Assembly (NCBI GenBank): GCA_030263715.1
Contig: SZPM01000003.1
Coordinates: 1 to 64,000 of the forward strand
Length of the DNA: 64,000 nt
From: ATM1 sp003577165
GTDB lineage: Bacteria > Armatimonadota > Fimbriimonadia > Fimbriimonadales > ATM1
Direction: 5' to 3'
In this document: positions 36,404 through 45,851 of the stretch, in pieces
Layout of the letters: every line of letters begins with the position of its first letter
Numbering within the stretch: the stretch's first letter is position 1
Made by a program: the position numbers and the translations under genes
The notes under the pieces: generated by a model
Seen by the model: only the letters and a program-made list of their open reading frames with translations
What the model was told of the DNA's origin: nothing
The model's database searches: none

Positions 36404-38653
36404 ATGCTCTGTGCACTGGCCGTCGCCGCGCTTTTCTCTGCGTTGAACGTCCCCCCGCCCGACGGCAAAGTAACGCGAGACGACTTCGGCATCCCCTCCA
36501 TCTCCGCGCGCTCGCTTGCGGGCGCCTTCTTCTGGCAGGGCTACGCCGTCGCGGAGGATCGGCTTTGGCAAATGGAACTCAGCCGCCGTCTTGCCAGAGG
36601 GAAACTCAGCCAACTGCTCGGAAGGACGGCTGTCAATAGCGACAAGGACATCCTTCGCTTTGGATACACGGATTCCGAATACGAATCCATCTACCGGTCC
36701 TTCGACGCTAAGACTCGCGAGGCCCTGGATGCGTACTGCAGTGGCGTCAATCATTGGATAGAGACCGCAGCTTCCGAGGGCCGACTTCCCGCACAGTTCG
36801 CTTCCCAAAAACCAACACCTTGGACTCGACTCGACTCACTCGCGATCACAGTCAACATGGTGCGCCAATTCGGTCGCGGAGGCGCAGGTGAGATTCGCAA
36901 CCTTCTTCTCCTCACCTATCTGAAGGATCGTCTGGGAGACGCAACGTTTGATGCACTCGATGACCTGCTTTGGATCTCAGATCCCGACTCGATTCCGACG
37001 TGCACGCCGGGCGACGATCCGCACAAAGGCAAGAGCCCCTTCTCGCCAGTTCCAAAGGACAGCCTTAAAAACCACGCGGCGCTCCTGCCGAAAGTGAATC
37101 TGCTCGAATTGCTTCCGGGCATTCGAATCATGGAGCAGGCGGAGGCCCGTGAAATTGCTGCCGAGTTAGGCCTGCCGAACAAGTGGGGAAGTTACGCGGT
37201 TCTGATTGCGCCTCAGCGATCGAAGATCGGCGCGCCGATCTTGATGAACGGCCCGCAAATGGGATTTCAGACGCCGAGCATCGTTCATCAAACGAGCATC
37301 TCATGTCCAGAGTATCAGGCCGTCGGCATGGAGGTCCCAGGCATTCCTGGCGTCGTCGTCGGTCACTCGAAGACCCTTGCGTGGGGACTCACGAGCGGAG
37401 TCGCCGACACAGACGACGTGTTCTTCGTGAGGCTGAATCCGAAGAACCCTGACGAGTACTCGCTGAACGGAAAGTGGGTCCCCTTCGAACGCACCGAAGT
37501 GCCAATCGAGGTGAAGGACGGTGCGCAGGAAACCGCTGTTCGAGAGATGTCCGCTTTCGGTCCTGTCATTCTGAAGTCCACTGGTACGGGAGTCGCGTAT
37601 GTTCGCAAATCATCGCTGTGGCTTGGCGAGCCGCAGAGCATCGAGTACCTCTACCACCTCCCGCAATGCAGGACGATCGAAGAGGTCGGCGCGATCGCCC
37701 GCAAGATGACAGCGAGTTTCAACCTCTTTGCGGCGACCTCGCAGGGCGACATCGGTTGGTTCTTTGTCGCGAAGTCGCCGATCCGTTCACCGGAAGTCGA
37801 TCCACGACTCCCCGCGCCCGCGGAAGCGAAATACGATTGGAGGGGGTTTGTACCGCCCTCCAAAATGCCTTATGTAATCAATCCCAAGCAGGGCTGGATC
37901 GCCAACTGGAACAACAAGCCGGTCGCCTGGTGGCCCAACATGGATACACCAACTTGGGGCGTGATTTTCCGGAATGAAAACTTGGTTCGTCAACTTGAGA
38001 AAGCGGCGACTCTCGATCGCAACGACGTGGTGAACCTTGCTAAGACGATCGCGATGAAGGACATCACGGGGCTTCGCTTCATTTCGTTCCTCGAAGGCGC
38101 GCGAAGCAGAAGCCTCTCTCCGGTGCAGCGGGCGGCTCTCGAACAAGTCCTCAGTTGGACCGGATCGCGAGTTGAAGGAACGGTTCCTGCGACGATTTAC
38201 CAAGCGTATTACACCAACCTTCAGCGGGAGCTCTGCGAGAAGAAGTTGGGCGCGATGTTCGGCAACTTCACCCTTGCAGTGCAAGCTTCGCTCGTCTATC
38301 GCGCGCTGCGGGGCGAGACCAAGACCGACTTTCTCGAAGGTCGGTCGGCCGAAGACGTCGCCTTCGCCGCCTTCCTGAAGGCTGTCGAAGCCCTTGAGAA
38401 GTCTCGGGGAGCGGATGTGACGAAGTGGAAGTTCGCCCCAGGCCGAATTGACTTTCGAGGTATGCCGCCCGTTCTCTACAATGAACGCGGAACTTACATC
38501 CAAGTCGTCGAACTGCTCAGACAGCCTGTCGGCTGGTTCATCGCCCCCCCGGGATCGAGCGAGGATGAGGCGTCTCCGCACTTCTCCGACCAAAGGGACC
38601 TCGCCGCGGCCTGGCGGTTCATCCCGATGAGGTTCACTTCCCCGGCGCGATAG
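36404..38653 (+). CDS. Penicillin acylase family Ntn hydrolase
   Basis: A 749-residue exported precursor with signal peptide MLCALAVAALFSALNVP. The alpha-chain part has the family segments RDDFGIPSISARSLAGAFFW and GYAVAEDRLWQMELSRRLARG. Self-cleavage is expected before Ser 263 (KWGSYAVLI), which becomes the beta-chain nucleophile; the usual GSNN is GSY here. Downstream are MNGPQMGF (usually NDPHLGL), GVVVGHSKTLAWGLT and the late Asn region GWIANWNNKPV. Members hydrolyse penicillins, acyl-homoserine lactones or other amides, so quorum-signal quenching is possible but unproven. The usual His of NDPHL is replaced by Gln. Confidence 0.9.
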   Translation: MLCALAVAALFSALNVPPPDGKVTRDDFGIPSISARSLAGAFFWQGYAVAEDRLWQMELSRRLARGKLSQLLGRTAVNSDKDILRFGYTDSEYESIYRSFDAKTREALDAYCSGVNHWIETAASEGRLPAQFASQKPTPWTRLDSLAITVNMVRQFGRGGAGEIRNLLLLTYLKDRLGDATFDALDDLLWISDPDSIPTCTPGDDPHKGKSPFSPVPKDSLKNHAALLPKVNLLELLPGIRIMEQAEAREIAAELGLPNKWGSYAVLIAPQRSKIGAPILMNGPQMGFQTPSIVHQTSISCPEYQAVGMEVPGIPGVVVGHSKTLAWGLTSGVADTDDVFFVRLNPKNPDEYSLNGKWVPFERTEVPIEVKDGAQETAVREMSAFGPVILKSTGTGVAYVRKSSLWLGEPQSIEYLYHLPQCRTIEEVGAIARKMTASFNLFAATSQGDIGWFFVAKSPIRSPEVDPRLPAPAEAKYDWRGFVPPSKMPYVINPKQGWIANWNNKPVAWWPNMDTPTWGVIFRNENLVRQLEKAATLDRNDVVNLAKTIAMKDITGLRFISFLEGARSRSLSPVQRAALEQVLSWTGSRVEGTVPATIYQAYYTNLQRELCEKKLGAMFGNFTLAVQASLVYRALRGETKTDFLEGRSAEDVAFAAFLKAVEALEKSRGADVTKWKFAPGRIDFRGMPPVLYNERGTYIQVVELLRQPVGWFIAPPGSSEDEASPHFSDQRDLAAAWRFIPMRFTSPAR

Positions 38654-38656
38654 AAA

Positions 38657-39988
38657 CTACGCTTCTTGGAGTGTGGCTTCCGCGGCCTGCGCGGTCTCGG
38701 CATCGTCGCTTTCGCCGCTCCTTAGAGTCGCTGATCGGAAACTGCGGACGGAGAGGGCGATGAGAGCAGTCGCTACCATTCCAAATCCCATCCACGGGTA
38801 TCCGATGGCCACTCCCTTCGCATCCATCAGCGCCCCCCCGAGAAGCATTCCTGCTCCGGCGGTCAATGCGGCCAGAGTCCCCACGGCCGCGTTCACGCGC
38901 CCGCGATAGGCGTCGGGAGCGGATTGCAGAATGTAGGTCTCGAGCGGGATGGAACCGAACGGAAGCACGAGGCCGCAAGCCAAGTTCAGCAAGAAGAACG
39001 ACATCACTGTCGGCGCCATACCCATCGGAGCGATGAGCAGCCCGCCAACGAGCGTCGCGACTCCGTACGCGATCGCGACGCGCTGCGGGACTCGTTTGTA
39101 AACATACAGGCTGCCCGCCACAAATCCCAAGAAGAAGCCGGCCTCCAGGAAGCAAAGCAATGCCGGACCTCGGAGCGCAAACCCTGCGATGTCGAGGCCG
39201 TCTTTGAACGTTGTGTTGGCCAGAGCGACGTACGCCACCATGAACGGCGCGACGAAGAAACTGAATGCGCCTTCCAAGATTGTCGCGATGCGCAGACCGT
39301 TGTGGCTCCAGAGATAGCGAAGGCCATCCAGGACCTCCTGAAATGGGTGCTTCTCCTCGATTCGCTCAGGCTTGATGGAGGGCAAGCGCGAGGCAAAGAG
39401 CGCTGCGAGCACAAACGTGATCGCATCGACGAGAAATGTAATCGCGTAGGCAGCCCGCTTGCTCAACTCGAAGATGACGCCGAGCAGCCCCGTTCCAACC
39501 GTTTGCGATATCAGCGGAGTGGCAGTCTGGCCAGCGGACATCAGCGCGTTCGCCCTCGCGAGATCTTCAGGCGGAACGAGGCGCGGAATCGCAGCCAGCC
39601 TCGCCGGCCGGTACAGCAGGAAGTTGAACCTCAGCAGCGCAGTGGCAAAGCACAACACCCACAGAGGCGGCAAGGGCTGATACCAGCCGAGCGCGGACAA
39701 GAACAGCGAGACGAGCGCTCCCAACAAGCACGAAACGACGAGAATGCGTCTCCGATCCATCCGGTCTACGAATGCTCCTGCAGCCAGACCGAACACCGCT
39801 TGAACCGCCAGGGAGACGAATCCGACTACACCGGCGCCATATCCTCCCGCGATTTCCCCCGCCCACCACATGAACACCATGAAGTGGAGCACGTTGCCGA
39901 AATCTGAGATGACGGTTCCGTACCAAAGGTATCGGAAGCCGGAATGCGACAATGGCGAGCGAGTCTTTTTGGGTGGTGCTATGGACAT
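38657..39988 (-). CDS. Major facilitator superfamily transporter (MFS_3/EntS type)
   Basis: A 443-residue, 12-helix transporter. The segments SGFRYLWYGTVISDFGNVLH at the N-terminus, GAFVDRMDRRRILV (the MFS A-like loop) and ALMSAGQTATPLISQTVGTGLLGV fit the enterobactin exporter-like MFS_3 family, which exports siderophores or drugs. The substrate is unknown. The start at 39988 is the first ATG that yields the family N-terminus; upstream in-frame residues are non-conserved. It is convergent with the Ntn hydrolase, 3 bp between stops. Confidence 0.9.
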   Translation of the reverse strand: MSIAPPKKTRSPLSHSGFRYLWYGTVISDFGNVLHFMVFMWWAGEIAGGYGAGVVGFVSLAVQAVFGLAAGAFVDRMDRRRILVVSCLLGALVSLFLSALGWYQPLPPLWVLCFATALLRFNFLLYRPARLAAIPRLVPPEDLARANALMSAGQTATPLISQTVGTGLLGVIFELSKRAAYAITFLVDAITFVLAALFASRLPSIKPERIEEKHPFQEVLDGLRYLWSHNGLRIATILEGAFSFFVAPFMVAYVALANTTFKDGLDIAGFALRGPALLCFLEAGFFLGFVAGSLYVYKRVPQRVAIAYGVATLVGGLLIAPMGMAPTVMSFFLLNLACGLVLPFGSIPLETYILQSAPDAYRGRVNAAVGTLAALTAGAGMLLGGALMDAKGVAIGYPWMGFGMVATALIALSVRSFRSATLRSGESDDAETAQAAEATLQEA

Positions 39989-40136
39989 GACCGTTTGGGT
40001 TGATCGGCGTGGTCCCCGAGAGGGGATCGAACGGCGAGGGGCGCCGTCAAAGTGGCGCCAAGTCAATGAGTCCCAAAGGTCGTCATGCGCCGCAGTCTAC
40101 CATGACGCGGCGTGCTCGTTTAGAAGGAGTTGGGCC
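39989..40136 (-). other. 148-bp leader of the MFS gene with several hairpins
   Basis: No ORF is convincing here. Inverted repeats are TCCCC-GAGA-GGGGA at 40013-40026 (GNRA tetraloop on the plus strand), GGCGCC at 40040-40045 with GGCGCC at 40054-40059, and GTCATG at 40082-40087 with CATGAC at 40101-40106. They may fold in the MFS mRNA leader or terminate the upstream zinc-ribbon gene. No riboswitch class recognised and no T tract seen. Confidence 0.3.
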
Positions 40137-40655
40137 CTAAGTCTGCTCGGCGCGAGAAAGCACCCATATTTGGAATCCGGCGAATGCGATTCCAAATGCA
40201 GGGTAGACGGCTGCAGCGGGTGAGACGTTGATTGCGAACCAAAGCCAGAACAGGGAGAGCAGCGCGCGCATCCAGCAAACCGCCTTGACCGTTCCAAACG
40301 CCCATTCCTGGCCCAATATCAGTCCGATCCCGCAGAGAAGATAGATGCTTCCGGCGATTGTGGGAATTGCCCCAATGCCGCCAAGACCGAACTGCTTCAT
40401 CGCCGCCTCTGAGGCGATGCCAGCCCACAAGAGCAGGCCGCCGTCGAGAATCCATAGGAACGCGAGAACTGCGACGATCCCGTGAATCCACGAATACGGC
40501 CTTCCGCACGCGACGGCAGGCTCAGTCACCGGCATGCCCGGCGCCGCAGGCAACCTCTCAGGAAGAGCCGGTCCACTTGTAGTTGGCGCGAAGCAAAGTT
40601 GGCAGACCTTCGCGTCACCCGATAGAATCGCGTCGCACTTAGAACAGCGCTGCAT
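40137..40655 (-). CDS. Zinc-ribbon membrane protein
   Basis: A 172-residue protein. The N-terminal zinc ribbon is MQRCSKCDAILSGDAKVCQLC, with CxxC pairs at residues 4/7 and 18/21. A Pro-rich linker and three to four membrane helices follow (about residues 54-76, 85-110 and 115-165). Such ribbon-plus-membrane proteins are common and functionally undefined. The frame is open 900 bp further upstream, but that part is antisense to cysK and is rejected. It lies divergent from cysK across 153 bp. Confidence 0.75.
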   Translation of the reverse strand: MQRCSKCDAILSGDAKVCQLCFAPTTSGPALPERLPAAPGMPVTEPAVACGRPYSWIHGIVAVLAFLWILDGGLLLWAGIASEAAMKQFGLGGIGAIPTIAGSIYLLCGIGLILGQEWAFGTVKAVCWMRALLSLFWLWFAINVSPAAAVYPAFGIAFAGFQIWVLSRAEQT

Positions 40656-40742
40656 ACCCACACAACCCCCGTTCTTGATTCCACGTTTGGGGTCGCGGAC
40701 TGCGCAAGTCGGGCCCAAAACCCGGCATCCTTGCCTGCAAAG

Positions 40743-40825
40743 GGCATTCTTCTGCCATATGACTTCCGTCATGCCACCCCCGAAGGCGGGGTGGTACCTT
40801 GCCGACAAGTGAACCTCGTCGGCAA
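40743..40825 (+). promoter_or_regulatory. Structured cysK leader with T-box-like element
   Basis: GGCAT at 40743-40747 can pair with ATGCC at 40771-40775, enclosing ATGAC-TTCC-GTCAT (40759-40772). CCACCCC at 40774-40780 pairs perfectly with GGGGTGG at 40788-40794. The latter is also the start of GGGTGGTACC, matching the T-box bulge core. It is followed by TTGCCGAC (40799-40806), which pairs perfectly with GTCGGCAA (40818-40825), placing the GTG start in the loop. The two helices cannot include the GGGGTGG bases at the same time in a T-box fold. No specifier stem was identified. Confidence 0.35.
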
Positions 40826-41774
40826 CACTCCCGTCGCGCGAGTCGAAGGCGTATTCGCCAAGTTGGAGTGCGTCAATCCCTGTGGAAGCGTCAAGGACAG
40901 AATCGCGAAGTTCATCATCGAGCAGAGCGAAAGGCTCGGCATTCTTGCGCCGGGAATGACGATCGTCGAAGCGACGAGCGGCAACACTGGCATCGCCTTC
41001 GCTTACTATGGAAAGCAGAAAGGCTATGGTGTGAACATCGTCATGCCTGAACACATGACGGAAGAGCGCAAAGACCTCATCCGAAAACTCGGAGCGAACC
41101 TCATTCTCTGTTCGAAAGAGGGCAGTTTCGCGGAAGCAGTCGAGATTCGAGATCGCATTGCGAGCGAACAGGGCGCGTTCAACCCCGACCAGTTCTCCAA
41201 TCCGCTGAACGTCGAGTGCCACTTCCGAACAACGGGGCAAGAGATCATTCGGCAGATTTCGCATCGCAACCCTCAGTCGGTCGCATTCATCGCAGGCGTC
41301 GGCACGGGCGGGACGCTGATGGGAGTTGGACGAGCGCTTCGCCTCGCGTATCCGAGAGTGCGACTCGTTGCGGTCGAGCCGAGCGAATCCGCTGTGATGA
41401 GCGGGGGGGCGTCCGGGCCTCACGGGATATTCGGGATCGGCGACGGGTTCATCCCTCCCATCGTCGGCAATGGACAAGGGGGGGTGAGCAGCGAAATCGA
41501 CGAAGTTGTCCGAGTTTCCACGGAAGATGCTATCGAAGCCTCGCACAGGCTTCGCGCGAAGCACGGTATCTGCGTTGGAATCTCATCCGGCGCCAACTTC
41601 CTCGCAGCGTCGCGCTTCGTAGACGAGTTCGACGCAGTCGTCACGGTCTTTGCGGACGGATATTCGAAATACGCTTCGCACGGCCTCCTTCATGCGGGCG
41701 AGGGGCGGTGTCCGTTCGGCGAACGCTGTCCTGAGCCGATTCCGTCGCGGGGCGAAGCTCAGGACAGCGACTAA
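40809..41774 (+). CDS. cysK: Cysteine synthase (O-acetylserine sulfhydrylase family)
   Basis: A 321-residue fold-type II PLP enzyme making cysteine from O-acetylserine and sulfide. LVGNTPVAR starts the protein, and the PLP lysine is Lys 29 in NPCGSVKDR. TSGNTGIAFAY is the substrate loop and GVGTGGTLMGVGR the phosphate cup. The GTG at 40809 is chosen because upstream in-frame residues are not conserved. The usual Shine-Dalgarno is weak, which matters for the leader structure described at 40743-40825. The stop shares CTAA with the convergent small secreted protein gene. Confidence 0.93.
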   Translation: MNLVGNTPVARVEGVFAKLECVNPCGSVKDRIAKFIIEQSERLGILAPGMTIVEATSGNTGIAFAYYGKQKGYGVNIVMPEHMTEERKDLIRKLGANLILCSKEGSFAEAVEIRDRIASEQGAFNPDQFSNPLNVECHFRTTGQEIIRQISHRNPQSVAFIAGVGTGGTLMGVGRALRLAYPRVRLVAVEPSESAVMSGGASGPHGIFGIGDGFIPPIVGNGQGGVSSEIDEVVRVSTEDAIEASHRLRAKHGICVGISSGANFLAASRFVDEFDAVVTVFADGYSKYASHGLLHAGEGRCPFGERCPEPIPSRGEAQDSD

Positions 41775-42130
41775 CGGCCCTTATCGAGGATTACGCCTTC
41801 GTAATAGGCGAGATAGGGTCCACAGTTTTCAACGACGATGGTCATCGGCGCCTGACTGTTGGTTCTGAAACCGAATTCCACGGCCGCCCCCCCGCCTTCT
41901 CGGCGCGCGATCACCTTTCCGCTCTGCATGACATAGACCCCGATCGGGCCGCCGCTAAAACTCGTGATGGACAGGCGGTGTTCACCGGCCCCGGCCGTCG
42001 CCTCGTGGACTTGGTAACCCCCAGGGGTGACGCAGCCCATGATCGGCTGATAGTTCGTTTCCGAGGACCCGCCCATGAGGGCTACGCAACTCAAGAGAAC
42101 CAGAACTAAGACCGGACCGACGTTTTTCAT
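41771..42130 (-). CDS. Small secreted protein (119 aa)
   Basis: The signal peptide MKNVGPVLVLVLLSCVALMG is followed by about 95 residues with beta-rich character. Two conserved-looking Cys (in MGCVTP and ENCGPY) could form a disulfide. It may be lipidated at the LLSC position, but a strict lipobox is not clear. No family recognised. It is convergent with cysK and divergent from the first WD40-caspase gene, 183 bp away. That gap holds no further ORF. Confidence 0.7.
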   Translation of the reverse strand: MKNVGPVLVLVLLSCVALMGGSSETNYQPIMGCVTPGGYQVHEATAGAGEHRLSITSFSGGPIGVYVMQSGKVIARREGGGAAVEFGFRTNSQAPMTIVVENCGPYLAYYEGVILDKGR

Positions 42131-42313
42131 GTTTCGTTTGGGCCGAGTTCTTCAGCCCCTCCGACAACATGGAGTCGGGCCTGCCGATCTCCTTACCATC
42201 GCATAGCCGAGTTCGTCTGGAAAGGTCGAGAGCCGCGCGGGACCTTCTCCCCCTACAGGAGTAACACACGGCTCTGGCGAACCGTCTCCCCTCGGCAGAG
42301 GCCGACTCGACCA

Positions 42314-45300
42314 ATGGTTTTACACATACTCCTCACCGCAGCCGTCGTCGGCCCTCTCGCGCAGGTGAGGCCCACAGCCCGCCTGGTTCCCCAGACCGGG
42401 CACGCTTGCCCCCTGGACTCCGTTGCCGTCTCGCCTGACGGCCGCCTTGTGCTCACGGGGGGAGCCGACCAGAAGGCACAACTCTGGGACGCGCAATCCG
42501 GCGCGGCGATCGTCACTTACGTCGGCCACGACGGACCTGGAGGCGTCGAGTTCGTCGCGTTCTTAAAGGGCGGCCGGGAGATTGTCACGGCAGGGGGGGA
42601 TCGCACGATTCGATTCTGGGACGCAGCGACGGGGAAGGAGAAACGCAAGTTCGGCGCGGAAGAGGGCTGGTCGTCACCGATAGTGATCTCGCCCGACGAG
42701 GCGACGGTCGTCGCCGGAGACGAAGAGGGGAGCCTGGCCGTACTCGACATGGCCTCGGGCAAGGTGCAGCGACGGCTCAGCGTCGAGGGAATGATCGTCG
42801 AAGCGGCAATCTCCCCAAACGGCCGGGAAATCGCTATCGCGACTTTCGACGGTGACGTTGTGGTCTGCGATTTTCAGACCGGCGCGACGAAGCGCACGCT
42901 CGTTGGGCATGAAGACTCGATCAACTCCGTCGAGTACTCGGCCGATGGGTCGAAACTGCTCACTGCAGGATACGACGAAACGGTCCGGATCTGGAGTGCG
43001 CAAACCGGAAAGCAGGTTCTGAAGCAGCCCGTACCCACGGAAGGCCTCCTGTACGCCAAGTTCTCACCCGATGCGAAGACCTTCCTCACGCTCGGAGGCA
43101 ATTCTCCAAAGATCTGGGACTCCACGACTGGTAAGGAGAGGGCATCGCTCGATGGGCACATCGACGTCGTGATGCACGCCGCGTACTTTCCGGACGGGCG
43201 AAAGATCGTTACCGCCGGATCGGATTGGACCGCAAGGATCTGGAACGCGGAATCCTCTGTGGAACTGGCGAGGCTGTTTCCTTTCGCCCCCCCCGTGTTT
43301 GCCTCAGTCCTCGCTCAGTCTCCGAATCGGCTGGTGATCGGAGGCATCGACGGCATATGCCGAATTCTCCAGATCAACGAGGGGGGCCGAATCCTCGAAC
43401 TTCGCGGCCATGAGGCGCCGATCGTGGATGCGCACTTCTCCCCCGATCAACGAAATCTTGTCACGGCAGGCGCCGACGGTACGGCGATCGTCTGGGATGC
43501 TGCAGACGGATCGAGGAAGTTCGTGCTGTCGGGCCACACGGACGGGGTTCAGTCCGCCCGTTACTCTCACGACGGCACGCGCATCGTGACCTCCAGCGCA
43601 GATGGTTCTGCGCGCATTTGGAACTCGCAGACAGGGAAGTCGGAGTTGACGCTCCTCAAGGAGACCGTGGACGCAGGAGGACTTCTCTCGGCAGAGCTTT
43701 CACCAGACGATGATCATGTCGTGACAGCGACAGACTTTGGAGTCGTGATTTGGAACTCTCGCACGGGAGCCGTCGAGGAACGAATGGAGAACCGCGACGA
43801 ACTGACTCTGTTCTCCGTATTGCCCATTTCTTCTGCCGTATATTCCCCCTCCGGGACGCGAATCGCATCGGTCAACGCGTTTCACCCGGGTCGAGTTTGG
43901 GATGCAGCCACGGGTGCGGAACTGTTCCGACTGGAAGGCGATTCGGGCAGCGACACGTCGGTGGCCTTTTCACCCGACGGCAAGCGGATCGCCGCATGTG
44001 GACTCGATGGCCCCATCCGGCTGTTCGATGCCGAAACCGGCAAACTGCTCCTCCAACTCATCGGGCATACCGGCACCATCAATCGAGTTTCGTTCAGCGA
44101 CGACGGCACTCGACTCGTGAGCGCTGGAATGGATGGGACCTGCCGGATATGGGATTCGAGCTCGGGCGCCGAAGTGTGTTCCGTGATGTTCACACTCGAA
44201 GGTGGATGGGTGGTGACGACACCCGATCATCGCTTCGACACGGACGATCTCAACTGGGTTCCAGGCATGCATTGGATCGCGTCCGATCAGCCGTTCAGGC
44301 CCCTCGGAGTCGAGGTGTTCATGCGACAGTACTTTGAGCCGAAGTTGCTCACACGGATCTTTCGCGGAGAACGGCTTCCCGAAGTCAAGAGCATTGCCCA
44401 ACTCAATCGAGTTCAGCCGAAGTTGCAGATTCTCAGCGTGGTAAGGGACCGAGCGAACGACACTGCCACCATCAGGATTGAAGTGACGAGAGGCAAAGAA
44501 GCGTTCGAGCGGGACGGATCACGAGTCGAAGTTGAAACATCCGCCAACGACTTGCGGGTCTTTAGGAACGGCAGGCTCATCCGCCACGTGGAGGGCAACC
44601 TCATTGAGGGGGGGGTCGAATCCAAGATGTTCGTCCTCGACGACATCCCGCTGCGCACCAGGCCCGAACTCTCTGAGGTGCTGTTCACCGCCTACTGCTT
44701 CAACGACGATGATGTCAAGAGCGAAACAGCAGCGTACATCCTCGACGTGCCGCCGAGCGCGGTCGTGAGAAAGCCGCGAGTCTTTGCGATGTGCTTCGGA
44801 GCGGACGATTATGACGGGGATGCGGTGCGCGATCTCAAGTACGCCGCTGCGGACGCGAAGGCATTCGAGAAGACGTTCACAAGTGCCTTTACGAACCACG
44901 CAGGCATCGAACAAGTGGTCTCCCTGTCCTTCGTCTCCGAGTCCGAAGGCGCAAAGCAAGCGACCAAAGAGAACTTCAAGGCCGCGCTCGATCTCCTTTG
45001 CGGAAGGCAAGTCTCCTCGGAGGTTCTGGAGAGAGCGCCTGACCTGAAGAAACTCACCAAAGCAACTCCCGATGACATCGTCATCGTGACGTTCTCCGGA
45101 CACGGCGTATCGGGTGATGACGGCAAGTTCTATCTCGTTCCCTCGAACATCAAGTCCAAGGAAACGCTTCGAGAGGATTCGATCAGTTCAGATGAACTCT
45201 CCGAGTGGTTCAGGGACCTCGACGCCCTCGAGATGGCCTTCATTCTGGATGCCTGTCACTCAGCGAAAGCCATTGAGCAGGAGGGCTTCAAGCCGGGGCC

Positions 45301-45835
45301 GATGGGTGCGAGAGGCCTCGGCCAACTCGCCTATGACAAGGGCATGTTGGTTCTAGCGGCGACTCAGGCCGAGGACGTCGCGCTGGAGGTGAACAAACTT
45401 CAGCATGGTCTGCTCACCTACGCGTTGGTCGAGGACGGCTACATCGCCGGCAAGGCGAAGGACGCCAACGGTTTTCTAGGCCTTCAAGGTTGGCTGAAGT
45501 ACGCCGAGTCCCGTGTGCCTGAGATATATGCCGCGCTTGCGAAGGGGGAAGACATCCGAGGTGAAGATGGACGGGCGGTGATCTTCTCCGGCTCCACCGC
45601 GTCCATGAAGACCCGTGAAGACCTCCAGCGACCCTCGCTATTCGACTTCCTGAAGACACGACCGCAGATCGAGATGGTGCAAGCGACCACAGGCGACGTT
45701 TGGACTCCGATATGGGGGCTCTTCGTGAATAATGCAAGTGTGCTTTCAGATGGCGCGGCGTTCGACGAAGCTGTAGTCGAATTCTGGCGACGAGTCGTCA
45801 TGAACTCGATTGCGTGGAGCAGGCGTTCCGCCTGA
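42314..45835 (+). CDS. Exported WD40-repeat caspase-family (C14) protease, copy 1
   Basis: A 1173-residue protein with an N-terminal hydrophobic signal (MVLHILLTAAVVGPLAQV). About 14 WD40 repeats fill residues 25-620; each ends in a strand such as AQLWDAQSG, IRFWDAATG or CRIWDSSSG, enough for two seven-bladed propellers. A linker with RFDTDD and FMRQYFEPKLL follows, then a strand-rich domain. The C14 domain is at about residues 820-1110, with catalytic His 930 in FSGHGV and Cys 981 in LDACHSA. The C-terminus has no membrane helix. It closely resembles the minus-strand copy at 51638-55165, for example GQLAYDKGMLVLAATQAED. Probable extracytoplasmic sensor protease; substrate unknown. Confidence 0.92.
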   Translation: MVLHILLTAAVVGPLAQVRPTARLVPQTGHACPLDSVAVSPDGRLVLTGGADQKAQLWDAQSGAAIVTYVGHDGPGGVEFVAFLKGGREIVTAGGDRTIRFWDAATGKEKRKFGAEEGWSSPIVISPDEATVVAGDEEGSLAVLDMASGKVQRRLSVEGMIVEAAISPNGREIAIATFDGDVVVCDFQTGATKRTLVGHEDSINSVEYSADGSKLLTAGYDETVRIWSAQTGKQVLKQPVPTEGLLYAKFSPDAKTFLTLGGNSPKIWDSTTGKERASLDGHIDVVMHAAYFPDGRKIVTAGSDWTARIWNAESSVELARLFPFAPPVFASVLAQSPNRLVIGGIDGICRILQINEGGRILELRGHEAPIVDAHFSPDQRNLVTAGADGTAIVWDAADGSRKFVLSGHTDGVQSARYSHDGTRIVTSSADGSARIWNSQTGKSELTLLKETVDAGGLLSAELSPDDDHVVTATDFGVVIWNSRTGAVEERMENRDELTLFSVLPISSAVYSPSGTRIASVNAFHPGRVWDAATGAELFRLEGDSGSDTSVAFSPDGKRIAACGLDGPIRLFDAETGKLLLQLIGHTGTINRVSFSDDGTRLVSAGMDGTCRIWDSSSGAEVCSVMFTLEGGWVVTTPDHRFDTDDLNWVPGMHWIASDQPFRPLGVEVFMRQYFEPKLLTRIFRGERLPEVKSIAQLNRVQPKLQILSVVRDRANDTATIRIEVTRGKEAFERDGSRVEVETSANDLRVFRNGRLIRHVEGNLIEGGVESKMFVLDDIPLRTRPELSEVLFTAYCFNDDDVKSETAAYILDVPPSAVVRKPRVFAMCFGADDYDGDAVRDLKYAAADAKAFEKTFTSAFTNHAGIEQVVSLSFVSESEGAKQATKENFKAALDLLCGRQVSSEVLERAPDLKKLTKATPDDIVIVTFSGHGVSGDDGKFYLVPSNIKSKETLREDSISSDELSEWFRDLDALEMAFILDACHSAKAIEQEGFKPGPMGARGLGQLAYDKGMLVLAATQAEDVALEVNKLQHGLLTYALVEDGYIAGKAKDANGFLGLQGWLKYAESRVPEIYAALAKGEDIRGEDGRAVIFSGSTASMKTREDLQRPSLFDFLKTRPQIEMVQATTGDVWTPIWGLFVNNASVLSDGAAFDEAVVEFWRRVVMNSIAWSRRSA

Positions 45836-45851
45836 ATTGAGGACCCTAAAA

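Noticed and set aside
40656..41564. Open extension upstream of the zinc-ribbon membrane protein gene
   Set aside because: Antisense to cysK, Arg/His/Asp-rich shadow composition; the zinc ribbon starts naturally at 40655.
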